Shown here one piece after another: positions 43,364-52,202 of a stretch of 64,000 nucleotides of DNA. Where the stretch lies: the NCBI GenBank assembly GCA_013215055.1, contig JABSRQ010000015.1:27826-91825 (forward strand). Reading direction: 5' to 3'. Both the position numbers and the translations under genes were made by a program. The stretch comes from Pseudomonadales bacterium. GTDB lineage: Bacteria; Pseudomonadota; Gammaproteobacteria; Pseudomonadales; DT-91. Within the stretch, counting starts at the first letter, position 1. Each line of letters starts with the position of its first letter. Under the pieces are notes generated by a model. It was not told the origin of the DNA. It did not search any database and worked only from the letters and a program-made list of their open reading frames with translations.

Positions 43364-45586
43364 CTATTTCTCTATCACTGAAAGAAATACTTCAAGCCCA
43401 GTATTTCGTCTAAATGCGTGAGATAATGATGAAATTGCCTTGCTTGCCGCATGAAAGTCGCCAATAAGAACAACTTGTTCAACACCCCTTGTTATCGCTG
43501 TATATAGCATTGTCTGATCTAAGTTAAATGATCTCCTGACAGGCACCACAACACGCTTAAATTGACTACCTTGTGCCTTGTGAACGGTTATTGCATAGGC
43601 CAAGTCTAATCCATCAAGATCTGATTCAGTTAATGAAACAGTCTTTCCTTCGAAATTGACTGTCGCAACAGAACTCCCCTCTTGATTTGAAAGATGTGTG
43701 ATCTTACCCAACGTCCCATTCATCACGTCCTTCTCGTAGTCATTCTTAGTTTGAATGACCAGATCGTTTTTTCTAAAGGAAATCGATGATTGAGTATCTA
43801 ATTGAAAGCGAACCTGCCCAAACTCTTCGTGGGTATAGGTCAAAAACTCATCATCATCCCTATATCGTTCATGCATCAGCATGTTAAGAGTATTTACTCC
43901 GCCAACATCTTTTCTTGTGGCACTGATGATTTGAACATGGTCAAAATCCTCGCCATTACCGCCAAGCTCTTCATAGACTTCAATTACTTTGTCATTGATG
44001 CTCTGATCATTAACCTGAATAAAGCTAACTCCTCCTCCAAGCCCATTGTATGGGAAGAAATCAGGAATTAGATGATTTCGAATGCTCATCGAGACTGCCG
44101 GAATGCCCGAGGAAGCCTCTTGTCTTCGCACTACGAGGAGCTCGGTCTTAGGGATAAATTCATGACGGACTAACAGATGGAAAATGAGCCCCGGCCCTAT
44201 GGGGGGCAGTTGATACTGATCACCAACCATTATAACCCTGCAACCATCTGGCAATTTTCGTAGTAATCTATACATCAATGTCAGGTCAACCATTGACGCC
44301 TCATCAATCACAACTGCTGTATTATCAGTAAAATCACTATCTGAACGACGTAGGAACGCAGCTATTGTAGAAGCAGGTAAACCAGTACTTTCTGTCATCC
44401 TTTTTGCAGCTCTACCTGCCAAAGCAACTTGTTCAATCACACAGCCGTGAATTGACTGCAATACAGCGAACACAGCCTTTAGTACGGTTGTTTTACCTGT
44501 GCCAGCACCGCCAAGAATCATCGAAAAAGAATTTGAACAGCAGGTTATTACTGCCTGACGCTGTTCTTGATTAAGGGTTATACCTTCATTACGTTCAAAA
44601 GCAGCTAAAGCATCACCAATAAAATCACCCTCTAGTAGTGAGCCCTGAACTGATGCCCCAACTAAAAATGTATTCAAGCGCTCAACGACATATCTTTCCA
44701 TTAAATATGAAGATGCAGGGTAAAATACTGAACCATCTTGGCTCTTATAATAATCTCCTTCTCCCTCCGCTAAGGATAAGGCTTTGTTAACCAAGTCATC
44801 TTGCTTTAATAATGAGCGAAGCTTTCCTTTCAAAATATCTCTTTGTACAGCGGTATCCTTTTTGTCAAAGAAAGAATACAGAGCCTCTTCAACAGCACTA
44901 ATCAATCTTTTGGGATTATCAAGCTCAATACCTAAAGGCCCAGTGGCGAATTGATCGATCAAAGCCCATTTACTTTGAAAAGCGATTAAACGGTAGGGGT
45001 TTTCCTGAATCTTAGAGACTGATTCTTTACCATAAAATTGAATGATTTTAGAGCCGACACATCTAGATACTCCAATACGATCAAGAAACAGCAATGCTGC
45101 ACTGACATCCAACTGTTGAAACTCATTACAGAGTGTTTCTGCTGCAGCTTGACTGATCACCTGAGAGAGCCTTTGGGTCTCATTATTCTTAATTAAATCA
45201 AACAAAGATTCACCGAAACTTGCCCAGAGTTTCTGCGCTTTAACACGTCCAACCCCTGTGAATTTCGGATTGGTTGCTAGATAGTTAATAAGGTTCTCAC
45301 CTGCGGGCCTGCAAAAAGTCATTAGCGTAGCATTTAGCTGCCTTTCAACATTGGATTTTCCATCCCGAATGTATTCATAGTTAGAGACTTTTCCAGAGAC
45401 TTGCCAAAGCTGCCCTTTTTGAATATGACTAGAATCTGGCACCAACTTCGAACTGGCTTTAACAGCCCAATATTCATCTAAGACATTTCCCGCCAAATCT
45501 ACAGGAACACCACTAAAAATGACGCCACCATCTTCACCTCTGGAGCGTACGCTACTGACTCGTAATGTTAACAGCGATGCATTCAC
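43364..45586 (-). CDS. RecD/TraA-like SF1 helicase, 740 aa
   Basis: A RecD2-like DNA helicase. The N-terminal part has an OB-like region and a helix-hairpin-helix TGVGRVKAQKLWASFGE (about 110-126). The motor has Walker A LGGAGTGKTTV (about 355-365), Walker B VVIDEASMVD, motif III GDQYQLPPIGPG and C-terminal motifs ITVHKAQGSQ and MLYTAITRGVE. No nuclease domain is present. Its start overlaps the stop of the upstream small coiled-coil gene by 4 bases (ATGA). It may remodel DNA during island transfer or serve as the motor of a defence system with the downstream HEPN and peptidase genes. Confidence 0.88.
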   Translation of the reverse strand: MNASLLTLRVSSVRSRGEDGGVIFSGVPVDLAGNVLDEYWAVKASSKLVPDSSHIQKGQLWQVSGKVSNYEYIRDGKSNVERQLNATLMTFCRPAGENLINYLATNPKFTGVGRVKAQKLWASFGESLFDLIKNNETQRLSQVISQAAAETLCNEFQQLDVSAALLFLDRIGVSRCVGSKIIQFYGKESVSKIQENPYRLIAFQSKWALIDQFATGPLGIELDNPKRLISAVEEALYSFFDKKDTAVQRDILKGKLRSLLKQDDLVNKALSLAEGEGDYYKSQDGSVFYPASSYLMERYVVERLNTFLVGASVQGSLLEGDFIGDALAAFERNEGITLNQEQRQAVITCCSNSFSMILGGAGTGKTTVLKAVFAVLQSIHGCVIEQVALAGRAAKRMTESTGLPASTIAAFLRRSDSDFTDNTAVVIDEASMVDLTLMYRLLRKLPDGCRVIMVGDQYQLPPIGPGLIFHLLVRHEFIPKTELLVVRRQEASSGIPAVSMSIRNHLIPDFFPYNGLGGGVSFIQVNDQSINDKVIEVYEELGGNGEDFDHVQIISATRKDVGGVNTLNMLMHERYRDDDEFLTYTHEEFGQVRFQLDTQSSISFRKNDLVIQTKNDYEKDVMNGTLGKITHLSNQEGSSVATVNFEGKTVSLTESDLDGLDLAYAITVHKAQGSQFKRVVVPVRRSFNLDQTMLYTAITRGVEQVVLIGDFHAASKAISSLSHAFRRNTGLEVFLSVIEK

Positions 45587-46014
45587 GGTTTTATCATTCT
45601 CCCTGTATCGGTAAGATGCTGCTCAAACATTTCATAACGCTTAAGGCTTTGCTTGAGTGCCTCATTTTCAGCCCTTAGCAAGGCACTTTTCTGCTCAAGA
45701 TGGGAGATTCTGTTGTTTTGTAAACTATGATTTTGGGATGACCTGCTAGCGGTGGCTTTTTCTGTTGCAGTGCGGATATCTGGCTTCAGAATCTTCTTTT
45801 TTATTAATTCCTTCTCTAAATCCTCCAACATGGCTTTAACGGCAGGATTTTGTCTCAGGGCACTCGTGGCAAACATGCATTCCTGAGCAATTTCACTACG
45901 GTTTAATTGAGTGCCTCGAATATATTTAGCCCAATCATTAGTGATTCTCCGCTCTTCTATCCACGCGTCGAATTTGGCTACATTTTCTTTGGCTATCTGC
46001 TTTCCGCTGGCCAT
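45583..46014 (-). CDS. Small coiled-coil protein, VPA1267-like, 143 aa
   Basis: The N-terminal half reads SGKQIAKENVAKFDAWI, then IRGTQLNRSEIAQECMFATS and ALRQNPAVKAMLEDLEKELI. This recalls the VPA1267 family that accompanies recombinase-trio islands in vibrios and relatives. The last 50 residues form a coiled coil (HLEQKSALLRAENEALKQSL) ending DTGRMIKP. It has a helix-turn-helix-like QLNRSEIAQ section, so DNA binding is possible. It follows the 138 aa gene by 32 bases and overlaps the helicase by 4. Confidence 0.65.
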   Translation of the reverse strand: MASGKQIAKENVAKFDAWIEERRITNDWAKYIRGTQLNRSEIAQECMFATSALRQNPAVKAMLEDLEKELIKKKILKPDIRTATEKATASRSSQNHSLQNNRISHLEQKSALLRAENEALKQSLKRYEMFEQHLTDTGRMIKP

Positions 46015-46046
46015 GCTAATCCTCGGTTTTTAACTTGTTCGATCAC

Positions 46047-46463
46047 TTAATCTGACTCATTTCTATCATCTCTTGAAGGTAGAGACCTGTTTAACCTTTT
46101 AATAGAGATATTTAACCCGTCTAAGTTATATTGCCACGTTACAAATTGATGAAGTAAATTATCATTTTCTCTTCTCAAACGTCCATTCTCAGCCTCAAGA
46201 GTTTCAATTCTTTTCTGAGCATATGCTAAGCTTGAAGCTCCCTTCTTTTTCTTAGGCGCCCCAAACTTTGTTCTCACCTTACATAAATCAAATGCATCTT
46301 TGACACGTGAGAATCGCTGCAAAGTTTGGCGGTTAGTAATTATTTCACAGTGAGACTCAAGCCTCTCGCAAAGCCTTCCCCAAGTGAATTTATCATTGTG
46401 ACTCCATGCATCAATCGTAGACACTATGTTATGAATATCATCATCTGTTAAATGCTTCGCCAT
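46047..46463 (-). CDS. Small coiled-coil accessory protein of the recombinase trio, 138 aa
   Basis: The N-terminal 70 residues look like a winged or HTH-type DNA-binding region (HLTDDDIHNIVSTIDAW, then TWGRLCERLESHCEIITNRQ and TLQRFSRVKDAFDLCK). Next is a basic KKKKGAS linker and a coiled coil (AQKRIETLEAENGRLRREND). Its start codon overlaps the stop of the 619 aa recombinase by one base (TAATG). Place and shape are like the small TnpC-type protein of Tn554 and like GmtX of gamma-mobile-trio elements, but I cannot confirm homology by eye. Confidence 0.65.
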   Translation of the reverse strand: MAKHLTDDDIHNIVSTIDAWSHNDKFTWGRLCERLESHCEIITNRQTLQRFSRVKDAFDLCKVRTKFGAPKKKKGASSLAYAQKRIETLEAENGRLRRENDNLLHQFVTWQYNLDGLNISIKRLNRSLPSRDDRNESD

Positions 46464-48322
46464 TACATATCCATCAAGCTTTTAAGTTCTGAAACTGCCT
46501 TAGGCTCTTCTGGAAGAACGGCGGATCTTTTTGTCTTAATTTTTGGCAGCTTTTTTTTGTAATTTCTTTCAAGAGCTTCATCTAAATGAGTTGGAACTTC
46601 TTCAGCCAATCTAATTAAAGATCCATCCTCTATATTGTCATCTGTTAATATCGCGATCATATTCTGGCATCTCTCAATAGTTACCAGCCTCTTCTGATAA
46701 TGTCTATCAGCGCCTAAATAATCCTCATCAACGGCAAGCCTATCTCTTTCAAGTAAAAACTCATCTCTTTCTAAGCGTGTCTGTAAACGTTTTAGTTTCT
46801 CATGATCACCTTTTTCGCAAACCTGTTCTGAACAGTTAATACAGTCTCGATGTTTCTCACAGGGCGACTGAAGATAGTCATGTAAGCAAACACCAAACTC
46901 AGTCACATGAGCAGTCAAACTAGTACCTACATTTAATTCTTGAATTGACTTTGGGTCATCTACAATCAACAAATCTCGCAACCCTAATTCATTACTTTCT
47001 TCGCCCTCGTTTATCAGGTCATATACTTCCAAATAATCTTCCGATTCCATATGGTTATAAACCCTATTCTGTGTCTCATCTGCTCGACCTGACCACGAGG
47101 CAATAATATTCCCAGCCACTCCCTCTACATTAAGAATTGTATTTAATAAGTGCCGTATCTCATGCGTTTTTAGCTTCAACTGAGCATTAAAACCATAGCG
47201 TGTAAAAATATTAATCGTTTCCCCAACCTCACCATTATGCCGTTTCTTAACAGTAGGCTTTAAGTCTTCTGATAATGTATTAATTTTTGGAAACCAAAGC
47301 TTATTTTCATTCATCTTAAACTTCGCATGATACTGTCGGTCAAAGCATGTAAATAATGCATCTGAGTACTTCAGTTTATATTCCTTATATCCTTTTTTAC
47401 CAAAGTCCACATGGCTAATTTCATCACGCTGCTCCATCTCCTTAGCTAGATATCTTGCCTTTTCTCCTAACTTGATTAATCTTTCTACTGCTTCTTTCAC
47501 GATTGGCACAATTGCACTTGGTATTGGTTTAGGTCTTGGGCCTGCTTTTTTCCCTGCCAACCAAATCATCTCAACAACTTCATTCCCATCTCTATCTTTA
47601 CGTTCTACAAGACAATTTTTAGGCAGATAAAAAAGTTCACTACCCCTTGATGGAGCTGCCATTAACAAGGCAACAGAGCTCGTGGTAAAAATATCCCTTG
47701 GTGACAAAACTTCTTCTCCATAAGAAAATATCTCCGCTATCGCAAGTAGCGCTCGTTCATCAGGCAATTTTTTTTGACGAGTCTCAGCTGCTTTTCTGCC
47801 AACTTTAGACATATCTTCCACAGGCCTAGTTTCTGGACGAATCCAGTCAAGAGCTTTAATAATCTTCTTATCTGACAGAAATTTGCATAACGCCTCTAAA
47901 TGAGAACAAGCTTGATATGCAGAATGGGCACCATAATGAGAATATGCAATCTGAGCAGCATCATCTAAAGCCTCTTGATTTACTCGAGTGACATCTGCAT
48001 CCCCATAGCGATTTATAAGTGCATCTTCAATCACTCGGATAGCTTTGAACTCATTCGGATTAACGGTTTTATTGAAGGATTGTGAATATAAAACATAAGC
48101 TTTGGCGAATGGTAAAATCGAAATATCTAATACATTTTCTATTTTCTTGTTATTGGCATTTACACCTAGCTTTGTAAAATTTCCTATTTTACTCCAATAT
48201 GACGAGTTATAATCATACCCACCATTAAGCGATTTTAACTTCTCTGAAAAACTTATAAAATCAACTAAGTTACGTGCACCAATGACTTCGGATTTAGGTC
48301 TAAAAATTATGATATTACTCAT
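46463..48322 (-). CDS. Tyrosine recombinase 3 of the trio, 619 aa
   Basis: A site-specific recombinase with the Arg-His-x-x-Arg-Tyr core: SRGSELFYLPKNC (Arg near 230), KTHEIRHLLNT (HxxR near 393) and SGRADETQNRVYNHME (Tyr near 425). The core is followed by about 190 residues with a Cys-rich part (SPCEKHRDCINCSEQVC), then long charged helices. That tail and the length recall TnpB-type partners of Tn554. The start overlaps the 516 aa recombinase by 4 bases (ATGA). It should act with the other two in moving the island. Confidence 0.88.
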   Translation of the reverse strand: MSNIIIFRPKSEVIGARNLVDFISFSEKLKSLNGGYDYNSSYWSKIGNFTKLGVNANNKKIENVLDISILPFAKAYVLYSQSFNKTVNPNEFKAIRVIEDALINRYGDADVTRVNQEALDDAAQIAYSHYGAHSAYQACSHLEALCKFLSDKKIIKALDWIRPETRPVEDMSKVGRKAAETRQKKLPDERALLAIAEIFSYGEEVLSPRDIFTTSSVALLMAAPSRGSELFYLPKNCLVERKDRDGNEVVEMIWLAGKKAGPRPKPIPSAIVPIVKEAVERLIKLGEKARYLAKEMEQRDEISHVDFGKKGYKEYKLKYSDALFTCFDRQYHAKFKMNENKLWFPKINTLSEDLKPTVKKRHNGEVGETINIFTRYGFNAQLKLKTHEIRHLLNTILNVEGVAGNIIASWSGRADETQNRVYNHMESEDYLEVYDLINEGEESNELGLRDLLIVDDPKSIQELNVGTSLTAHVTEFGVCLHDYLQSPCEKHRDCINCSEQVCEKGDHEKLKRLQTRLERDEFLLERDRLAVDEDYLGADRHYQKRLVTIERCQNMIAILTDDNIEDGSLIRLAEEVPTHLDEALERNYKKKLPKIKTKRSAVLPEEPKAVSELKSLMDM

Positions 48323-49869
48323 AAGCTATCTCCCGTTAAAGCAACCTCTTCATTGCAACGAACAATAACCTGAAGAACAGCTTGGATAGCTCTATCATTT
48401 ATAGAAGCGATCGCTGGATCATCGTTAAATAAGGAATTTCTTTCCTCCTCTAAATGCTTTAAGACCAGATGATGAGGGGCATCGCGCCATGGCCTAAATT
48501 TCTCACATAAGTAACACGCAACAGGAGCATATTTAGAGCACATTGCATTCGTCCCACAAGATCCAATATTGTCTAAAGCATCTTCAGTTCGAATCCTACT
48601 TGCATTAGGGTTTTCACTTAATGCTTCTTCTTCATTTTTGACAATTTCCCCTTGAAAAGCTGCAACGTATTGAGTTAGATGCGAATTCATAACCTCCGAA
48701 ATTTCTTTGGCATATTCAGGCACACTATTTATATAGACATCAACATTTTGCATATCGCTATGATCTAACAAGGTTGCAATAAGCAAAGATCCAGCCCCCT
48801 CTCTTGCAGCTCTAGTACCAACTGTATATCTAAATCTATGAGGATTTGCCTTTAGAGGAAGCCCCGTTCTTTCAGACGTTATACCAAGTTTATTAATTGT
48901 CGATTGAACAGAAGCACTGATATTTTCCACTGTTTTATGAAAGTAATCGCCAGATAAATACTTTCTAAACTCCTCATCACCCTCCTTCCAATCGCCAATA
49001 GATATTGCATCATAATCAGTAAAGACCGGAAGCATAGCCCTATCATCTGTGGTGAGCTCTCGATTGAGAATACTTTCAACTCTTAAAACAACACGATCAC
49101 AATGCTCTTGCAATACCTGCCCATACTTGTCCAATAATGCTGCATCAAGAAATTCTCCTCTAAATTTCCCACCATGAACTTTCGACCTCGGGACACTCAC
49201 AATAAATGCCATTTGACCTATAGTTTCTTCATCACAACGAACATCTCCTACTTTCAACGAGGCTATTTGCAACCTTCTACGGCCTGTAGCAGCAAATAAA
49301 GCAATAAGAGAATATTCTTCTCCCGTCAGAGTACCATCGGAAAATTTATCATCAATTCCAGCTATAATTGCTTCATATTCATAATCCGAAAATGGGCCGT
49401 CTTGAGGATCGAAAGAAAGAACTTTCCAACCCTTAGAATTCCCTTTCAGTTTTACTTTCTCAAAAAACTCAATAACATCTTCAGAAATTATTTTTGGGAA
49501 TAATAGATTTAATTGCTTAATGAACACTCTAAGCACTCCAAACTTATATTCTCCTTCCTCCCCTAGGTAAGCTTTAAATTGAAGAATTTCACACAAAGAA
49601 AAATCTTTTGCATTTGTATTCTTTTGATAACTCTTCAATAGTACGAGTAAATTTCTAGTGTGAGCCGCTGACCTATTCTCTGCAAAATATAAAGCCGTTT
49701 CGAGTATTGAAGGCCGCAAGTAGTCCTCAAAGCTCCGAATACAAGAAACCCTAATTTTACAATTTTTATTTAATTGCCAAATATCATCATTAGGAAAAAA
49801 TTTGTAATTATCATATGAGACGGTTTCTTGAATATTTCTCTGTCGTCTGCTTGCCAGTGCCACACTCAT
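48319..49869 (-). CDS. Tyrosine recombinase 2 of the trio, 516 aa
   Basis: Catalytic residues lie in GRRRLQIASLKVGD (Arg near 200), NPHRFRYTVGTRAA (HxxR near 345) and LLDHSDMQNVDVYIN (His and Tyr near 370-380). The C-terminal tail has a Cys cluster with CGTNAMC, then VACYLCEKFRPW and DAPHHLVLKHLEEER, a conserved tail found in trio-type integrases. An N-terminal SAM-like DNA-binding region precedes the core. It overlaps both neighbours by 4 bases, so all three are made from one transcript in matching amounts. Confidence 0.88.
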   Translation of the reverse strand: MSVALASRRQRNIQETVSYDNYKFFPNDDIWQLNKNCKIRVSCIRSFEDYLRPSILETALYFAENRSAAHTRNLLVLLKSYQKNTNAKDFSLCEILQFKAYLGEEGEYKFGVLRVFIKQLNLLFPKIISEDVIEFFEKVKLKGNSKGWKVLSFDPQDGPFSDYEYEAIIAGIDDKFSDGTLTGEEYSLIALFAATGRRRLQIASLKVGDVRCDEETIGQMAFIVSVPRSKVHGGKFRGEFLDAALLDKYGQVLQEHCDRVVLRVESILNRELTTDDRAMLPVFTDYDAISIGDWKEGDEEFRKYLSGDYFHKTVENISASVQSTINKLGITSERTGLPLKANPHRFRYTVGTRAAREGAGSLLIATLLDHSDMQNVDVYINSVPEYAKEISEVMNSHLTQYVAAFQGEIVKNEEEALSENPNASRIRTEDALDNIGSCGTNAMCSKYAPVACYLCEKFRPWRDAPHHLVLKHLEEERNSLFNDDPAIASINDRAIQAVLQVIVRCNEEVALTGDSL

Positions 49870-51185
49870 AAATCTCTCCCAATCTCTTCTTTTTTAACAC
49901 CTCTACTTTCCTGCTCATTTTCAGCTTTGTCACTTTCTTGCATCTGCCTTTGCATAAGTAAAGCATCTTCTTCCAAGGCCCTTTTCGTATAAAGCTTTGC
50001 AGTCCCAGACCCTTCTTTCCATCCCATGAAGTAAGATCGGGAAGTTTCAACTTTCCCCTCTTTCACTTTCTTTTCTTTAATTAATTTTTGAGTTTTCCTA
50101 TGGAAATTATCATTCCATGTATGTCTAAAACCGTGAGGAAAAACACTAAATCCAACAATCTCACTCAACTGCCTAAATGTTTTCATGAGTGATGAAATTG
50201 ACAAAGGCCTAGCACCCTGTCCATCATGAGTAACAAATAGAAACTTAGTAGATCTCACATCTTTTTCTCTACTTCGATACTTAATAATGTAATCATCTAT
50301 CATTCTCCACGTATCTATATCGACAGCAACATCCCTACCCAATGTTTTTACACGAGGCTGATTTACCCTAGAATCACTAGGATCATTTGCACTACGCCTG
50401 ATATTTATTGTTCTCTTATTCAGATCTATATTTGATACTTTTAGATTTAATAACTCCCCCCTCCTACAACCTATTTTTTCCAAGATCCTCATCATCAAAG
50501 CGTTTCTAAATCTAATCTCTTCACTTGACCATGGATTCTCTTTTGACATTGGATGAATAACTTCATGGATTCTACTGAGCTGCCTTTTATCGTAAGACTT
50601 ATATGCAAACTTTCTTTTTGCTTCTTGCCCAATATTTTTAGGCAGGTAAGACGTAAACATGTCGTCCATCTCATCTACACTCTCAAAAGGTACTCCAAAA
50701 CGTTGAGCCAACCATTTAATGTAGGGGGCGATATAAATTATTGATCGATAGACTGTCGAAGACTGCACACTAGAGCCTTTACTGTCACTGATAACTTTAT
50801 GCCTTGCCTGCTCGAACTTTCCTTTCCGTAAACTCGAAATCTTAACAATGTCAGATGAATCTAGTTCCTCTCTTAATGCATCAAGCACTACGGCTCGTGG
50901 TTTATTTATCCAATAAACTAGCTCACCAATCTCATATCCCTGTAAAGCCTCTTTCTTTTCAAACCTTTCTTCAAAATTTATATCAAGCAAATCACCAATG
51001 TCACGAAGGTGCATCAGGCTTGTCAACAATGCAGATACAGTACTAACCGATCTACTTTTGCATCTAAATCTTCTGGTTGCATACAGATTTTCAAACCACA
51101 AAGGCTGACCTGTCCCCCTATTAATTAAGACGGCCATTCTCTCGCCAGAATCACAACTAAAGTTTTTAATCTGATAATTTTTCAT
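49866..51185 (-). CDS. Tyrosine recombinase 1 of the trio, 439 aa
   Basis: The first gene of the module, directly at the right edge of the island. The catalytic core shows KIGCRRGELLNLKVSNID (Arg near 250), FPHGFRHTWND (HxxR near 355) and SYFMGWKEGSGTAKLYTKRA (Trp and nucleophile Tyr near 390-400). The C-terminus is a charged helix (LLMQRQMQESDKAENEQE). The start lies just 3 bases from the att-like repeat, so its promoter must be at or beyond the island boundary and may differ between the integrated and circular states. Confidence 0.88.
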   Translation of the reverse strand: MKNYQIKNFSCDSGERMAVLINRGTGQPLWFENLYATRRFRCKSRSVSTVSALLTSLMHLRDIGDLLDINFEERFEKKEALQGYEIGELVYWINKPRAVVLDALREELDSSDIVKISSLRKGKFEQARHKVISDSKGSSVQSSTVYRSIIYIAPYIKWLAQRFGVPFESVDEMDDMFTSYLPKNIGQEAKRKFAYKSYDKRQLSRIHEVIHPMSKENPWSSEEIRFRNALMMRILEKIGCRRGELLNLKVSNIDLNKRTINIRRSANDPSDSRVNQPRVKTLGRDVAVDIDTWRMIDDYIIKYRSREKDVRSTKFLFVTHDGQGARPLSISSLMKTFRQLSEIVGFSVFPHGFRHTWNDNFHRKTQKLIKEKKVKEGKVETSRSYFMGWKEGSGTAKLYTKRALEEDALLMQRQMQESDKAENEQESRGVKKEEIGRDL

Positions 51186-51187
51186 TT

Positions 51188-51217
51188 TGTTACAGTATTT
51201 CTCTCAGTGTACGATAA
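51188..51217 (+). repeat. Right copy of candidate att-like direct repeat
   Basis: TGTTACAG (51188-51195) and TGTACGATAA (51208-51217) match the left copy in order and orientation with one mismatch and a different spacer. It lies between the first recombinase start and the ssb terminator, where the end of the element is expected. Confidence 0.35.
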
Positions 51218-51226
51218 CCTATATTT

Positions 51227-51256
51227 ATAATATTGCACGGTTTTCAGAATCTGCAA
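51227..51256 (-). promoter_or_regulatory. Possible promoter of the recombinase operon
   Basis: On the minus strand TTGCAG (51256-51251) lies 18 bases upstream of TATTAT, a 5 of 6 match to the -10 consensus, ahead of the 439 aa recombinase. It lies outside the att-like repeat, so expression would come from chromosomal DNA or from the closed circle. The -35 is weak. Confidence 0.35.
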
Positions 51257-51273
51257 GTAATTAATTCCGGAAA

Positions 51274-51311
51274 TAAAAAAAGCCCTGTTAAGTCATAGAC
51301 TTAACAGGGCT
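51274..51311 (-). terminator. Rho-independent terminator of ssb
   Basis: AGCCCTGTTAAGTC (51281-51294) and GACTTAACAGGGCT (51298-51311) form a perfect 14-bp stem with a three-base loop, followed on the minus strand by a U run from AAATAAAAAAA. It ends ssb and protects it from read-through into the recombinases; the island begins just beyond it. Confidence 0.9.
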
Positions 51312-51349
51312 TCAGGAGGAAACGTTACAAAAAACGTCTTAGGTATTCG

Positions 51350-52042
51350 TCAAAACGGTATATCGTCATCAAAATCATCAAAGCTATTGGCGGCTGCAGG
51401 CTGGCCGGCTGGCGCTGATGGCGGCTGAGGTGCCGCTTGCTGTTGCATTGGCTGAGGAGCTGCTTGTGGTGCTGGCGCGGCCGGAACGGGAGCTGCGGCC
51501 TGAGGTGCCGATTGAGGCACGGCTTGAGGCGCAGGAGAAACTGCCGCAGGTTGAGCAGCCACTGGAGGCGCCACGGCAGCAGGTGCCGCATAATTTTGCT
51601 GTGCAACAGGTGCTTGTTGATAGCCAGATTGCTGTGGCTGCTGAGGTTGCTGATATCCTCCTTGCTGATTCTGCGCAGCAAACCCTCCGCCCTGATTATC
51701 CTGGCGACTATCTAACATCTGCATTTCACGCGCCATAACCTCAGTAGAATATCTATCCGCACCGGTCTGCTTATCCTGGTACTTACTGGTGCGTAACGAA
51801 CCTTCGATATAAACCTTAGAACCTTTACGTAAATACTGAGCCGCTATTTCTGCCAAGCGACCACGGAAAACCACCCGGTGCCACTCAGTACGCTCTTGCG
51901 GCTGTCCGGTTTGTTTATCTGTCCATGCTTCACTGGTCGCAATACTCACATTGGTGATCGAGCCGCCATCTGGAAACGTTCTCGTTTCAGGATCTTGACC
52001 TAAATTACCAACGATGATGACTTTATTAATTCCCCTGGCCAT
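51350..52042 (-). CDS. ssb: Single-stranded DNA-binding protein
   Basis: SSB coats single-stranded DNA in replication and repair. The first about 110 residues are the OB-fold ([19 protein letters not shown], then [20 protein letters not shown] and [16 protein letters not shown]). The middle is a long low-complexity linker rich in Gln, Pro and Ala, and the end is the acidic tip FDDDIPF that docks partner proteins. At 230 residues it is longer than the 178 of E. coli because of the linker. It diverges from uvrA, as in most gammaproteobacteria. Confidence 0.97.
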   Translation of the reverse strand: MARGINKVIIVGNLGQDPETRTFPDGGSITNVSIATSEAWTDKQTGQPQERTEWHRVVFRGRLAEIAAQYLRKGSKVYIEGSLRTSKYQDKQTGADRYSTEVMAREMQMLDSRQDNQGGGFAAQNQQGGYQQPQQPQQSGYQQAPVAQQNYAAPAAVAPPVAAQPAAVSPAPQAVPQSAPQAAAPVPAAPAPQAAPQPMQQQAAPQPPSAPAGQPAAANSFDDFDDDIPF

Positions 52043-52202
52043 TGGGTAGTGCCTCTATCTAAATATGCAAAAATGAAAATAATTCTACACGCCTTATTCG
52101 GTGCATACACGCGCTTTTTCATCATTGTTTCACCACGGCGCTTTTCCTCAGGCCCTGTGGCTTTTATAATGCTCGATTCGATACAGATTCAGGTCTTAAG
52201 GC

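Larger units (their letters stand above)
19630..51217. mobile_element. Genomic island carried by a three-tyrosine-recombinase module, with defence cargo
   Basis: Between the ssb terminator and the RmlD-like gene lies about 31.6 kb of distinctly A+T-rich sequence. Its gene content differs from both flanks and it contains no core genes. The right end carries three consecutive tyrosine recombinases and two small coiled-coil genes. The rest holds restriction, helicase, nuclease and unknown genes plus decayed fragments at the left end. An imperfect direct repeat (19630-19656 and 51188-51217) lies near both edges and sets the approximate limits. No tRNA is at either end and no conjugation genes are seen, so transfer would need help. 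The exact ends are inferred. Confidence 0.75.

Noticed and set aside
51325..51738. Long open frames on both strands over the ssb linker
   Set aside because: They are by-products of the Gln/Pro/Ala-rich repeat sequence of ssb and have no start signals or homology-like features.
52043..52202. LexA (SOS) box between ssb and uvrA
   Set aside because: CTGT and ACAG words occur but not at 8-base spacing; no full site is visible.
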